NCBI GenBank assembly: GCA_029865445.1
Contig: JAOUGY010000058.1
Coordinates: 1-14,990, forward strand
Length of the DNA stretch: 14,990 bases
From: Acidimicrobiia bacterium
GTDB lineage: Bacteria; Actinomycetota; Acidimicrobiia; Spongiisociales; ZC4RG35
Direction of reading: 5' to 3'
Positions 7,432-14,442 of the stretch are shown here, one piece after another (position 1 is the stretch's first letter; each line of letters opens with the position of its first letter). A model generated the notes under the pieces. It was not told where the DNA came from. It worked only from the letters and a program-made list of their open reading frames with translations, and made no database searches. The position numbers were made by a program, and so were the translations under genes.

Positions 7432-7884
7432 TCACAACACCATCCACTCGGTGACGACCCTGCCACCGTGCTCGGTGGTCACCGCAAGCTGGACCGATCC
7501 GGGTGAGACATTGGCGAACTGGAACCGGCCGAGGCGGTCCGTTCCCGTTTCTCGCACCTGTTCGCCCGACCGCAGCTCGACCGTGGCCGCCTGGGGCGGG
7601 ACGAGTTGGCCGATGAGCCGACGCTCGCCTTCGGCAACCACCATGACCTCGATCTCCACGCCGGGAGCCCTGAACGTGACCTGCCGTGCCGTCTCTGAGC
7701 TCCTCACGCCCACCAGGTCGGCCGAAGCCGAATCGAAGACCAGCCGTGCGAGCTCTTCCTCGAAGGCATCCGGGCTCATGATCTCGTAGGCGGCTTCCAG
7801 CATGTGCGCCGGGACGGGTTCCGCCACTTCGAGGGCTCCCCCGAGCATGGTCAACAGTTGTTCGTCATCGAGGCGCTCGCTCAT
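7432..7884 (-). CDS. 150-aa protein coupled to ECF sigma factor
   Basis: Function unknown. The N-terminal half is acidic and helical (MSERLDDEQLLTML to about residue 50, with EELARLVFDSA). The C-terminal half is beta-rich and looks like a small carboxypeptidase-regulatory or transthyretin-like Ig fold: GQLVPPQAATVELRSG, then GRFQFANVSPGSVQLAV and a terminal VVTEWMVL. There is no signal peptide, membrane segment or zinc-binding motif, so it is not a classical transmembrane or ZAS anti-sigma factor. The ATG at 7884 overlaps the sigma stop (ATGA). The tight coupling suggests a partner or regulator of the sigma factor. I recall similar proteins beside sigma-70, CHAT and S8 genes in actinobacteria, but have not checked this. 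Confidence 0.75.
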   Translation of the reverse strand: MSERLDDEQLLTMLGGALEVAEPVPAHMLEAAYEIMSPDAFEEELARLVFDSASADLVGVRSSETARQVTFRAPGVEIEVMVVAEGERRLIGQLVPPQAATVELRSGEQVRETGTDRLGRFQFANVSPGSVQLAVTTEHGGRVVTEWMVL

Positions 7885-8444
7885 CAGCGGGCCCTTCCTT
7901 CCATCTCTTCATCTATCAGCGTCCTGAGTTTGTCGAGAATTCTCGCCCGAGTCGGTCCCAGGCTCCCCACGGGCCGACCGGAAAGCTCCGATATCGTCTG
8001 GTAGTCGAGCGGTGGGTCCGAACAGAACAGACGCAGGAGAACCTGCGCATCGTCGGGTAGCCGCCCGAACGCCACCAGCGCGGCCCGTTGCGTCTCGGAT
8101 TCCACGAGGCTGTCGTCCACCGACCCGGCCAGCCGATCCGCCACGTCGTATTCGAACTCGGAGGGGATCTGGCGCTTCTGGTGTCGCAGTACCCTGAGCG
8201 CCTCGTTCCTCGTGGTGGTTGCGAGCCAGCCCGGAAGACGTTCCGGATCCCGAATCCGTCCACAGTTCTCGATCAGGCGCTGCCACACGGTCTGGAAGAC
8301 GTCCTCGGCTGCCGACGAATCCAGGCGGTAGCCGCGAATGACCGACCACACGAGCCGGTGATATCGATCGACGATCGATCGCCAGGCCACCCGGTCGCCC
8401 TCGGCGGCGCGCTGCAACAACTCGGAGACAGGCTGATCGGTCAC
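7884..8444 (-). CDS. ECF-type RNA polymerase sigma factor
   Basis: A 186-aa sigma-70-family factor with only regions 2 and 4. Region 2 spans about residues 21-88, with the core-binding and -10 recognition segment AAEDVFQTVWQRLIEN and WLATTTRNEALRVLR. Region 4 spans about 118-178, with LPDDAQVLLRLF and the helix-turn-helix DYQTISELSGRPVGSLGPTRARILDKL. The start is GTG 8444, 8 bases after a TAGCAT box; longer in-frame extensions run into the protease gene and are not needed. No adjacent anti-sigma factor of known type exists. The coupled 150-aa protein is the obvious candidate partner. Its likely regulon includes the neighbouring protease genes, but this is inference from position. Confidence 0.9.
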   Translation of the reverse strand: MTDQPVSELLQRAAEGDRVAWRSIVDRYHRLVWSVIRGYRLDSSAAEDVFQTVWQRLIENCGRIRDPERLPGWLATTTRNEALRVLRHQKRQIPSEFEYDVADRLAGSVDDSLVESETQRAALVAFGRLPDDAQVLLRLFCSDPPLDYQTISELSGRPVGSLGPTRARILDKLRTLIDEEMEGRAR

Positions 8445-8578
8445 GACGCCCCATGCTACGTGCGATCGAGCGCCGGCAGCGTGTCCGTTGGCCATACTGG
8501 AACGAGTCCCGACACGCACCCCTGATACATCCACTCTTCGAAAAGAGGGACGCGCACGGTTGCACCGCGGGCTCTGCA
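8445..8578 (-). promoter_or_regulatory. Intergenic control region upstream of sigma gene
   Basis: These 134 bases separate the subtilase stop from the sigma start. On the minus strand TAGCAT (8457-8452) lies 8 bases before the GTG, suggesting a leaderless transcript. A bulged dyad (CGTT-GG-CCA-TAC-TGG-AACG) covers 8486-8504. A short hairpin CTCTT-CGAA-AAGAG covers 8534-8547 just after the protease gene and could be a weak terminator or an operator. Confidence 0.4.
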
Positions 8579-9952
8579 TCAGCGGGCCTTCGGCGGGAAC
8601 AGCACCCAGGGCCGTCCCAATGCCATCGACCGCCACGCCGCCCGCGGGTCCAGACCCTGCGCCGCTGCGTGCTCGGCGATGCGGGATGCTGCCCGGGGAG
8701 CAGCGAAGGACGTGCCACTCCAACGCGCCCAACCGTCGAACGGCTGGGTGTCCGCGGATCCATCCGGCAGGTCGTACCGGTAGTCGAGTGCCTCGGCGTA
8801 GTGGGAGTGGACGTCGACGCCGTTCGCCCATGCGTTGACCCAAGTTCCGAAATTGGAGAAGTCCGACGGGGCGATTCGCCAGGGGTCGAAGGGTTCCGAA
8901 GCCTTCGCGCAATCGACGCCCTCGACCGCGGGACGAGCGAAGTCGGCGGATCCGACCGCCACGAACAGGTCCCCGGTCCAGTGGTCCGCCGAGAATCCGG
9001 CAGGGAACCACCGATCCGACCGGGTCCCGTTCCCGGCCGCGCAAACGACGAGGCGATCCGCGAACGCCGGGTCGGCAGCCCACCGCCGGGCAGCAGCGCG
9101 CAATCCAACCAGCGGCAGGTCGACCAGTTCGTACGTGCCCATGCAGATGACGATGAGCTTGACGTCCGGGTCGGCGCCGATCGAGTCGACCGCCCTGACG
9201 ATCGACATCTCCTCGGCGAAGGCATCGCCCATCGGTGGGTCGACGACCACTCGCACCACGTCGACATCGAGCCCGGATCGCCACAGCTGACTGGAGATGA
9301 ACGTTCCGTGTCCGGTCGATTCGAAATCGATCACCCCGTCGCCGTCGACGTCCGGGGTCTCCACGTCCTGGGGGACCCGATACCGCAGACCCCCGGCAGC
9401 GGCCATCGCCTGCACGTCGGATGTTTCGATCATCCCGGTGTCGACGAGCCCGGCACGCCACCCCACTCCGAGCCGAGAGCGAACTGCGGCAGCCGGCTTG
9501 GCCCTATCGGCGAATGGGGGCAACGGCGGCGCATTCCCTCCCACTCGCTGGCCCGGCGTGAGGAGATGATGGGGTGCCACGGGCAGATCCGGTCGGTAGT
9601 GGCGGAGGACGTGGGCGAGTTCCACCGCGTCGAGAGCCGGATCACCAAAGACCCGGAACGTGGTCACACCGGGGTCCGATTCGGCTTTCTCGGGACGGTA
9701 TTCGGCGATGGGTTCCAACCCGATCCGCCCCGGCCGAATTCCGTTCACGAGCTCGACCGTTTGGAGGACTCCGGCGGGGTCGGTGGTGAGCACCTCGTCA
9801 GGACGGTAGAAGATGACCGGGCCGGGCACCTCTGCCGAGTCGGGCAGGCATGGAAAGACCCCTATCGAATCGGCATGCTCCTCGATCGAGTTCTTTCGAC
9901 GGCGCCAGCTCGATACCGGGTCGTTGATACCGTCGATGATGGGATCGGCCAT
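8579..9952 (-). CDS. Intracellular subtilisin-like serine protease (S8)
   Basis: A 457-aa subtilase. The triad is complete: D171 (GLVDTG), H215 (STGHGTFIS) and S415 (SGTSFAAP), with the oxyanion Asn N308 (CAAGNGT). Residues 48-135 look like a propeptide/inhibitor domain (VELVNGIRP, TTFRVFGDPALDAVELAHVL), so the protein may be a zymogen. An acidic DVDGDGVIDFE loop (201-211) before the catalytic His resembles a calcium-binding loop. There is no signal peptide, so it should act inside the cell. ATG 9952 is chosen for the GAGGAG four bases upstream; GTG 9973 would add 7 residues. It is transcribed divergently from the CHAT protease gene and upstream of the sigma gene on the same strand. Confidence 0.88.
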   Translation of the reverse strand: MADPIIDGINDPVSSWRRRKNSIEEHADSIGVFPCLPDSAEVPGPVIFYRPDEVLTTDPAGVLQTVELVNGIRPGRIGLEPIAEYRPEKAESDPGVTTFRVFGDPALDAVELAHVLRHYRPDLPVAPHHLLTPGQRVGGNAPPLPPFADRAKPAAAVRSRLGVGWRAGLVDTGMIETSDVQAMAAAGGLRYRVPQDVETPDVDGDGVIDFESTGHGTFISSQLWRSGLDVDVVRVVVDPPMGDAFAEEMSIVRAVDSIGADPDVKLIVICMGTYELVDLPLVGLRAAARRWAADPAFADRLVVCAAGNGTRSDRWFPAGFSADHWTGDLFVAVGSADFARPAVEGVDCAKASEPFDPWRIAPSDFSNFGTWVNAWANGVDVHSHYAEALDYRYDLPDGSADTQPFDGWARWSGTSFAAPRAASRIAEHAAAQGLDPRAAWRSMALGRPWVLFPPKAR

Positions 9953-9983
9953 GGGGCTCCTCGGGTTGCTCACTCATGAGAGT

Positions 9984-10028
9984 ACGAAATCGGTCCGCGG
10001 ATACGCGGCGCGACGACCATGATTTCGT
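9984..10028. promoter_or_regulatory. Nested dyad between the two protease genes
   Basis: A perfect 8-base inverted repeat, ACGAAATC (9984-9991) and GATTTCGT (10021-10028), encloses GGTC (9992-9995)/GACC (10015-10018) and CCGCG (9995-9999)/CGCGG (10004-10008). Read outward, each protease gene has the same GATTTCGT element shortly before its start. This fits either an operator or matching promoter elements used in both directions. Confidence 0.5.
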
Positions 10029-10041
10029 CCAGGCAACCACA

Positions 10042-12633
10042 ATGACCGACGTGCACCCCCGCGATATCGCCGGCTTCAACCGGCTGGCCGACCGGTGTCG
10101 GGCCGCCCCGGCCGCCGGATACGAACCTGCGTTGACGGCGCTCGAGAGCGCATCGGAGCCGGGGCCCCGAGCGTTGCTGCTGCGAGCGGTTGCCACTGCC
10201 CACACGTACGCAAACCGCGTGGGGGTCGCTCTCGAGGTCCTCGAGGAAGCAACCTCCGAAGCGCACCGCTCCGGCAACCCGGTGATATGTGGCCTCGTCG
10301 AGACATCGCTCGGTGTCGCGCTGACGATGGCGGGCAAAGGCGAGGAAGGCATCCGCATCCTCGACGCAGTTGTCGAACGAGGGCTCGAGGACTGTGTCGG
10401 GGAAGCGCTGCTGGCGCGAGGGACCATGTACGCCCGGGCCGGCGAACTCGAGCGCGCTTTGAGCGACCTCGAACGTTCCGCCTCGGCCTTCCCCGAGGAC
10501 CGTCCCGCACTGGCGGCGATCCTGGCGATGAACACGGGTGTCGCCCTCGCCGACCTCGGTCGTCTCGACGAGGCCCGAGCGCAGACCCGAACGGCTCGAG
10601 CGAGTTTCGAGATGCTCGACCACGCCGAACAAGTGGCGTGGTGCACTCACAACCTCGGTTGGATCGAAGGCATCGAAGGCAACATCCCTGCCGCCATCCG
10701 GAACTTCGACGAGGCCGAGGCCCTTCTCCTTTCGGTCGATCAGAGCGTCGCCGAGGTCAAGCGCGACCGCTGCGAAATCCTCATCAAGGCCGGTCTTCTC
10801 CAGGAAGGCAAAGCGTTGGCCCGGTCGGCGCTCGACGAGCTCGACCGGGCCGGATTCGAGATCGTTCGGGCCGAGACCCTGTTGCTCCTCGCCCAAGCTC
10901 ACTACGCAGCCGGCGAACCGGACTCGGCGATAGAAGCCGCCGGCGAGGCGGCGTCGGCGTTTCGGAGCCAGGGCCGGCTGGGATGGGCGGCGTCGGCTGA
11001 TGCCGTGGCAACGCGGGCCCGACTGGACTCCGAAGGACCATCGGAGACCTTGCTCTCGACCATCCGATCGATGCAAACCGCCGCAGAGCGGTCCGGTCTC
11101 AGAGTGGCCGTGACCCAGACGACCTTCCTCGAATGCGAGATCCTGCGACGGCTCGGGCGACTCGCCCAGGCACGGGCAAAGCTCCCGGCCCGGCTGCCGG
11201 CCGACCTGAATCCCGAAATGGTCCTGGAGTGGTGGCGGCTCAAGGCGACGATCGACGCCGACGCGGGCCGCACGGCGGCCGCAGCCCGAGCGGCGGCCAG
11301 CGGCATCGACCTCTTGCGGTCATGGCAGTCGTCGGTGGGCGGATCGGAGGCGCGGGCCGGGCTCGCCGCCCACGGTGTAGCGCTGGGCGAGGTCGGACTC
11401 GAGATCGCAATCGGGGGCCGGAGCGCGGAACGGACTTTCCGCTGGATGGAACGCACCCGGGCAGGCTCGCTTGTCGGTGTGCGCTCCGTCTCCAACTCGG
11501 TGGAGATGCGAACAGAGCTCGCCCGACTGCGCAGTCTCAACCGCGAACTGGAACGAGCAGCACTCGATGGTGACGACGCCGCCCTCACCGAGGAGCGCGC
11601 CACCGCTCAGGCTCGGGTTCGTAGCCTCGCCCTCCAAGCTCAGGGGAGGTCCCGGGATGGGGTGTCCCCGCGAGGAATGGGAGAACTCTTCGAGGCGCTC
11701 GAGGACCGCGTGATGGTCTCGTTCGCCGACGTCGCCGGGGAGCTCTGGGGGCTCGTCATCCGGGCCGGCAGGCTTCGCAGGCGCAGGATCGGCTCGGTGG
11801 CAGAGATCAAGCTCTCCGTCGACAGCGTGCGATTCGGCCTGCAGCGATCTGCGCTCGGTCAATCGAGCCAGGCATCGGCCGAGGCCAACAGGGCATTGAC
11901 TGATGCCGCGAGAGCAGAGATCGACGACCTGTTGATCGGTCCACTGAGGGTGCCCCACGAAGAGCTCGTGATCGTGGCGCCGCCCTGGCTCCACACCGTG
12001 CCCTGGGGACTCGTGCCATCGCTCGCCGGTCGCCCGGTCTCGTTGAGTCCCGCGGCCGAGCTGTGGCTCGACCGGACGCCGACCACCCCGCGCACAGCCC
12101 TCGTTGCCCACGGCCCCGATCTCCCGCTGGCACATTCGGAAGCAAGCGCCGTGGCGCGGTGGTGGCCCGAGGCGGTTCGTCTGGACACACCCACCGTCGA
12201 CGCAGTGATGGCCCACGTATCGAACGTCGACCTCGCCCACCTGGTCGCACACGGCCGCCTGCGAGCGGACAACCCGCTGTTTTCGGCATTGTCGTTCTCC
12301 GACGGGGACCTCACGGTGTACGACCTGACGACGGTGGATCGGTTGCCGTCGATCATGGTGTTGAGCGCGTGCGACGCCGGCCTCTCGGCCCACCGCCCTG
12401 GCAATGAGATCGTCGGACTGGTTGCCGAGCTCATCAGCGCCGGCACCTCGACGGTGATCGCCGGGATCGGTCTGGTTCCCGACGCCACCGAAACCGAACG
12501 GGTGATGTCGGATCTCCACGGCGAACTCGTACGGGGAGTGCCTGCAGCTACCGCACTCGCCCGTGCCCAGGCGGCCGCCACCGCTCGCGGCGACCTGAAC
12601 GCCGCCACCTTCGTCTGCTTCGGCCGGGGGTAG
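10042..12633 (+). CDS. TPR-CHAT caspase-like protease
   Basis: An 863-aa protein. Residues from about 20 to 430 are helical TPR-like repeats (for example GLVETSLGVALTMAGKGEEG and NTGVALADLGRLDEARAQ), likely a protein-binding sensor. A charged linker follows (about 490-540). The C-terminal CHAT domain spans about 560-863 and belongs to clan CD with caspases. The catalytic His is H737 in LAHLVAHGRL, and the catalytic Cys is C777 in VLSACDAGLSAHRPGNEIVGL, the normal 40-residue spacing. The protein is therefore probably an active cysteine protease. ATG 10042 is preferred, with AGG 8 bases upstream; an earlier in-frame ATG at 9976 would place the intergenic dyad inside the gene. It is cytoplasmic and divergent from the subtilase. 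Targets and trigger are unknown. Confidence 0.9.
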   Translation: MTDVHPRDIAGFNRLADRCRAAPAAGYEPALTALESASEPGPRALLLRAVATAHTYANRVGVALEVLEEATSEAHRSGNPVICGLVETSLGVALTMAGKGEEGIRILDAVVERGLEDCVGEALLARGTMYARAGELERALSDLERSASAFPEDRPALAAILAMNTGVALADLGRLDEARAQTRTARASFEMLDHAEQVAWCTHNLGWIEGIEGNIPAAIRNFDEAEALLLSVDQSVAEVKRDRCEILIKAGLLQEGKALARSALDELDRAGFEIVRAETLLLLAQAHYAAGEPDSAIEAAGEAASAFRSQGRLGWAASADAVATRARLDSEGPSETLLSTIRSMQTAAERSGLRVAVTQTTFLECEILRRLGRLAQARAKLPARLPADLNPEMVLEWWRLKATIDADAGRTAAAARAAASGIDLLRSWQSSVGGSEARAGLAAHGVALGEVGLEIAIGGRSAERTFRWMERTRAGSLVGVRSVSNSVEMRTELARLRSLNRELERAALDGDDAALTEERATAQARVRSLALQAQGRSRDGVSPRGMGELFEALEDRVMVSFADVAGELWGLVIRAGRLRRRRIGSVAEIKLSVDSVRFGLQRSALGQSSQASAEANRALTDAARAEIDDLLIGPLRVPHEELVIVAPPWLHTVPWGLVPSLAGRPVSLSPAAELWLDRTPTTPRTALVAHGPDLPLAHSEASAVARWWPEAVRLDTPTVDAVMAHVSNVDLAHLVAHGRLRADNPLFSALSFSDGDLTVYDLTTVDRLPSIMVLSACDAGLSAHRPGNEIVGLVAELISAGTSTVIAGIGLVPDATETERVMSDLHGELVRGVPAATALARAQAAATARGDLNAATFVCFGRG

Positions 12634-12689
12634 GGCCTCGCTCCGCGATGAGCGATGCGCGATGCGCCAGAAGGCCGGGAGGTCCCGAC
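12634..12689. other. Spacer after CHAT gene with GCGATG repeats
   Basis: Immediately after the CHAT stop, GGCCT (12634-12638) can pair with AGGCC (12672-12676) around three spaced GCGATG copies. No T-run follows, so it is only a weak terminator candidate. Confidence 0.25.
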
Positions 12690-12897
12690 CGAGAATGCGG
12701 GTTACTTGGGTGCCACCCTGTTACGAGCGATCGCCGCTGCGGGTTCTCGAGTGCCGGCGGGTTTCAGTTGTCCACCACACCGTGCAATCCCGCGTTGAGC
12801 ATGCCCCTACCTCCCTTTGGTCGCCGGCAGGGGCTGCAGTTGTCCCCCGGAGCGGAGCGAGGGGGGAAGGGACCCGCAAGCGAAGCGCTGCGGGTAG
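12690..12897. repeat. Intergenic repeat unit A (diverged copy)
   Basis: The first of three related GC-rich units. It shares the GTGCCGGCGGGTTT core, the CGCGTTGAGC...CCCCTACCTCCC block and a 65-base tail (12833-12897) identical to 13088-13152 of unit B. The tail holds two hairpins: CCCCC/GGGGG around GGAGCGGAGCGA, and ACCCGC-AGCG/CGCT-GCGGGT (12872-12895). It is more diverged than B and C in its first half. No coding signature. Confidence 0.8.
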
Positions 12898-13151
12898 GGG
12901 GCTTCTCAACTTGGGAGTCGGGTTTCTTGTGTGGCACCTATCGCGGATGGCGCGGTTGCGAGTCTTCTGGTGCCGGCGGGTTTCGGTTGTTCACCTCACA
13001 GGGTGGTTCCGCGTTGAGCCTTCCCCCTACCTCCCATCTCCCTTCGGTCGATGGCAGGTACCTTCCCCCACTTCGTGGGGGACAAACGCTGCAGTTGTCC
13101 CCCGGAGCGGAGCGAGGGGGGAAGGGACCCGCAAGCGAAGCGCTGCGGGTA
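12898..13151. repeat. Intergenic repeat unit B
   Basis: It joins unit A directly through a run of five G. From 12897 to 13070 it aligns without gaps to 14443-14616 of unit C, with about 164 of 174 positions identical by hand count. It contains a strong 7-base hairpin CCCCCAC-TTC-GTGGGGG (13065-13081) and ends in the 65-base tail shared with unit A. Its right edge is interrupted by the IS110 element. Confidence 0.85.
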
Positions 13152-13165
13152 GATGCTCCTATAGG

Positions 13166-13171
13166 TGTCAA
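13166..13171 (-). promoter_or_regulatory. -35 half of a circle-junction promoter
   Basis: TTGACA on the minus strand, overlapping the transposase stop codon. In the inserted element it faces outward. Only end-to-end joining places it correctly before GATAAT. Confidence 0.6.
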
Positions 13172-14211
13172 GTGGTGTGGCTGGTGAGGATTCGGTAGAT
13201 GCGGCGGGCGAGGAATCGTTTGAGGCAGCGGATGGTTTCTCGTTTGGTTTTGCCTTCTGTGAGGCGTCGGGTCATGTAGTCGCGGGTGGTTTGGTCGTGT
13301 CTGAGTGAGACGATGACGGCCCGGTAGAGGGCCTGGTTGGCTTGGCGGTCTCCTCCTCGGTTGAGACGGTGGCGTTGGTTGTGGCCGGAGGAGGCGTCGA
13401 CGGCGGAGACGCCGCAGAGGGCGGCGAAGGCGGCTTCTGAGTGGACCCGGTCGGGGTTGGTGCCGGCGGCGATGATCAGGTCGGCTGCGACGACGGTGCC
13501 GATGCCGCAGATTTCGAACAGTTTTGGTGGTGCGGCTGTTTTGACGGCGTGGTCGAGGGCTGGGGTGAGTTTGGTGATCTGTTCACAGAGGGTGTGGTAG
13601 ATGGCGGCGAGGGCGTGGAGGGCGATGATGAACCCGCCTTCGGGAGTGGCCGCTTCTGTGGGTGATGGGGCGTCGCCGTTGAGGCTGTTGAGGATCTGTT
13701 TGATCGGCCGGTCACGGAACTGTTCTCGCAGGTGGTTGGGGGCGGTGAGGATGAGGGCGTGGACCTGGTTGATGATCCGGGTGCGGGCCTGAACCGCTGA
13801 GGTGCGGGCGACTCTGAGGTTGCGGGCTGCTTCGACCGGTCCGGTCAGGGCTCGGGGACTGCCGGTTGCGACCCCGGCGGCTACTGCTCGGGCGGCAGCG
13901 ACCGCGTCGGCAGGGTCGGACTTGCCGTGACGGCGGCGATGTTGACGGTCGGGTCGGGTCACTTCCCGCACTTCACAGCCTGTCTCGAGCAGGTGCCGGG
14001 TCAACCCCGCCCCGTACGAGCCGGTGCCTTCCACCCCCACCAGCTGAGGGCTGCCATGGTCGTGTATCCAGTCGGTCAACTGTCGATACCCCGCATCGGT
14101 GGCGGGGAACTGGTCGATGGCGATCACGGTTCCCAACCGGTTGATCACCGCCGCGGTGTGGGTGTCGGCGTGGGTGTCGACACCACAGAACACTTCTGTC
14201 ATGGTGGACAT
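13168..14211 (-). CDS. IS110-family DEDD transposase/recombinase
   Basis: A 347-aa RNA-guided recombinase of the IS110 family. The RuvC-like N-terminal domain shows FCGVDTHADTHT (first Asp), GVEGTGSYG (Glu) and KSDPADAVAAAR (last two Asp), giving the DEDD set. The C-terminal Tnp domain has ICGIGTVVAADLI and the nucleophile region DASSGHNQRHRLNRGGDRQAN with the catalytic serine. Length is normal and the frame is intact, so it is probably functional. ATG 14211 is chosen because GAAGGGA lies about 9 bases upstream; an in-frame upstream extension to 14250 lacks support. The stop codon overlaps TTGACA, which would become a -35 box at the circle junction. Confidence 0.93.
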   Translation of the reverse strand: MSTMTEVFCGVDTHADTHTAAVINRLGTVIAIDQFPATDAGYRQLTDWIHDHGSPQLVGVEGTGSYGAGLTRHLLETGCEVREVTRPDRQHRRRHGKSDPADAVAAARAVAAGVATGSPRALTGPVEAARNLRVARTSAVQARTRIINQVHALILTAPNHLREQFRDRPIKQILNSLNGDAPSPTEAATPEGGFIIALHALAAIYHTLCEQITKLTPALDHAVKTAAPPKLFEICGIGTVVAADLIIAAGTNPDRVHSEAAFAALCGVSAVDASSGHNQRHRLNRGGDRQANQALYRAVIVSLRHDQTTRDYMTRRLTEGKTKRETIRCLKRFLARRIYRILTSHTT

Positions 14212-14261
14212 TGGCTGTTCCCTTCTTCTCGCTGACAGAGGGGTGGCCACCAGCCGAGCAA

Positions 14262-14427
14262 GGGTGGACAGGCCAGAGACGAGTCCTGCCGTGAACAGGC
14301 TCCTATCAGGTCACACCATCGACCGCCCGGCAGCCGGCCGGTTCCCGGGACCGTCAGCGGACAGATCTACCCAAAGACACATCGGTCCAGGGGGCTTCGG
14401 AGTCACGCCGACACCCCGGGAACCAGC
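14262..14427 (-). ncRNA. Predicted IS110 bridge RNA
   Basis: The transcript would run on the minus strand from about 14427, just after a GATAAT box (14439-14434). A 10-base stem (14415-14424 with 14340-14349) closes a target loop holding GAAGCCCCCT (14398-14389) and GGGTAGAT (14372-14365). A second loop holds ATAGGAGC (14306-14299) and TCTCTGG (14279-14273). These match, in the known order, left target, right target, element right end and element left end. The 3' limit is a guess. Confidence 0.78.
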
Positions 14428-14433
14428 AACCCC

Positions 14434-14439
14434 ATTATC
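14434..14439 (-). promoter_or_regulatory. -10 half of a circle-junction promoter
   Basis: GATAAT on the minus strand at the element's left end. Joined to the right end in a circle, it would sit 17 bases after TTGACA (13171-13166). In the inserted state no good -35 hexamer lies at the right distance in the flanking repeat. Confidence 0.6.
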
Positions 14440-14442
14440 TCT

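Larger units (their letters stand above)
13152..14442 (-). mobile_element. IS110-family insertion sequence, about 1291 bp
   Basis: Removing these bases leaves a left flank ending CGGGTA and a right flank starting GGGGGCTTC, which recreates exactly the A-B repeat junction at 12892-12905. Ends are uncertain by one base because a G is shared. There are no terminal inverted repeats and no long target duplication, as expected for IS110. The long non-coding end lies upstream of the transposase and the other end is only about 16 bases, the arrangement of the IS110 rather than the IS1111 group. An alternative reading puts TG repeats at 13154-13155 and 14442-14443 as the core. Confidence 0.85.

Noticed and set aside
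8445..9461. Extended N-terminus for the sigma factor
   Set aside because: The long open frame runs through the subtilase gene antisense-like in another frame; region 2 begins normally from GTG 8444.
8453..9979. A 508-codon plus-strand frame opposite the subtilase
   Set aside because: It is the antisense shadow of a protease with a complete catalytic triad and shows no domain of its own.
11320..12519. A 399-codon minus-strand frame opposite the CHAT domain
   Set aside because: The plus strand encodes the CHAT His-Cys motifs; the antisense product is not recognisable.
12833..13152. Possible CRISPR array from the identical 65-base repeats
   Set aside because: There are only two identical copies, 255 bases apart, and the intervening DNA is itself a repeat. 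No cas genes are present.
12648..13198. Two overlapping plus-strand open frames of about 180 codons
   Set aside because: They translate the GC-rich repeat units, repeat the same peptide block because the DNA repeats, and lack any family resemblance or ribosome site.
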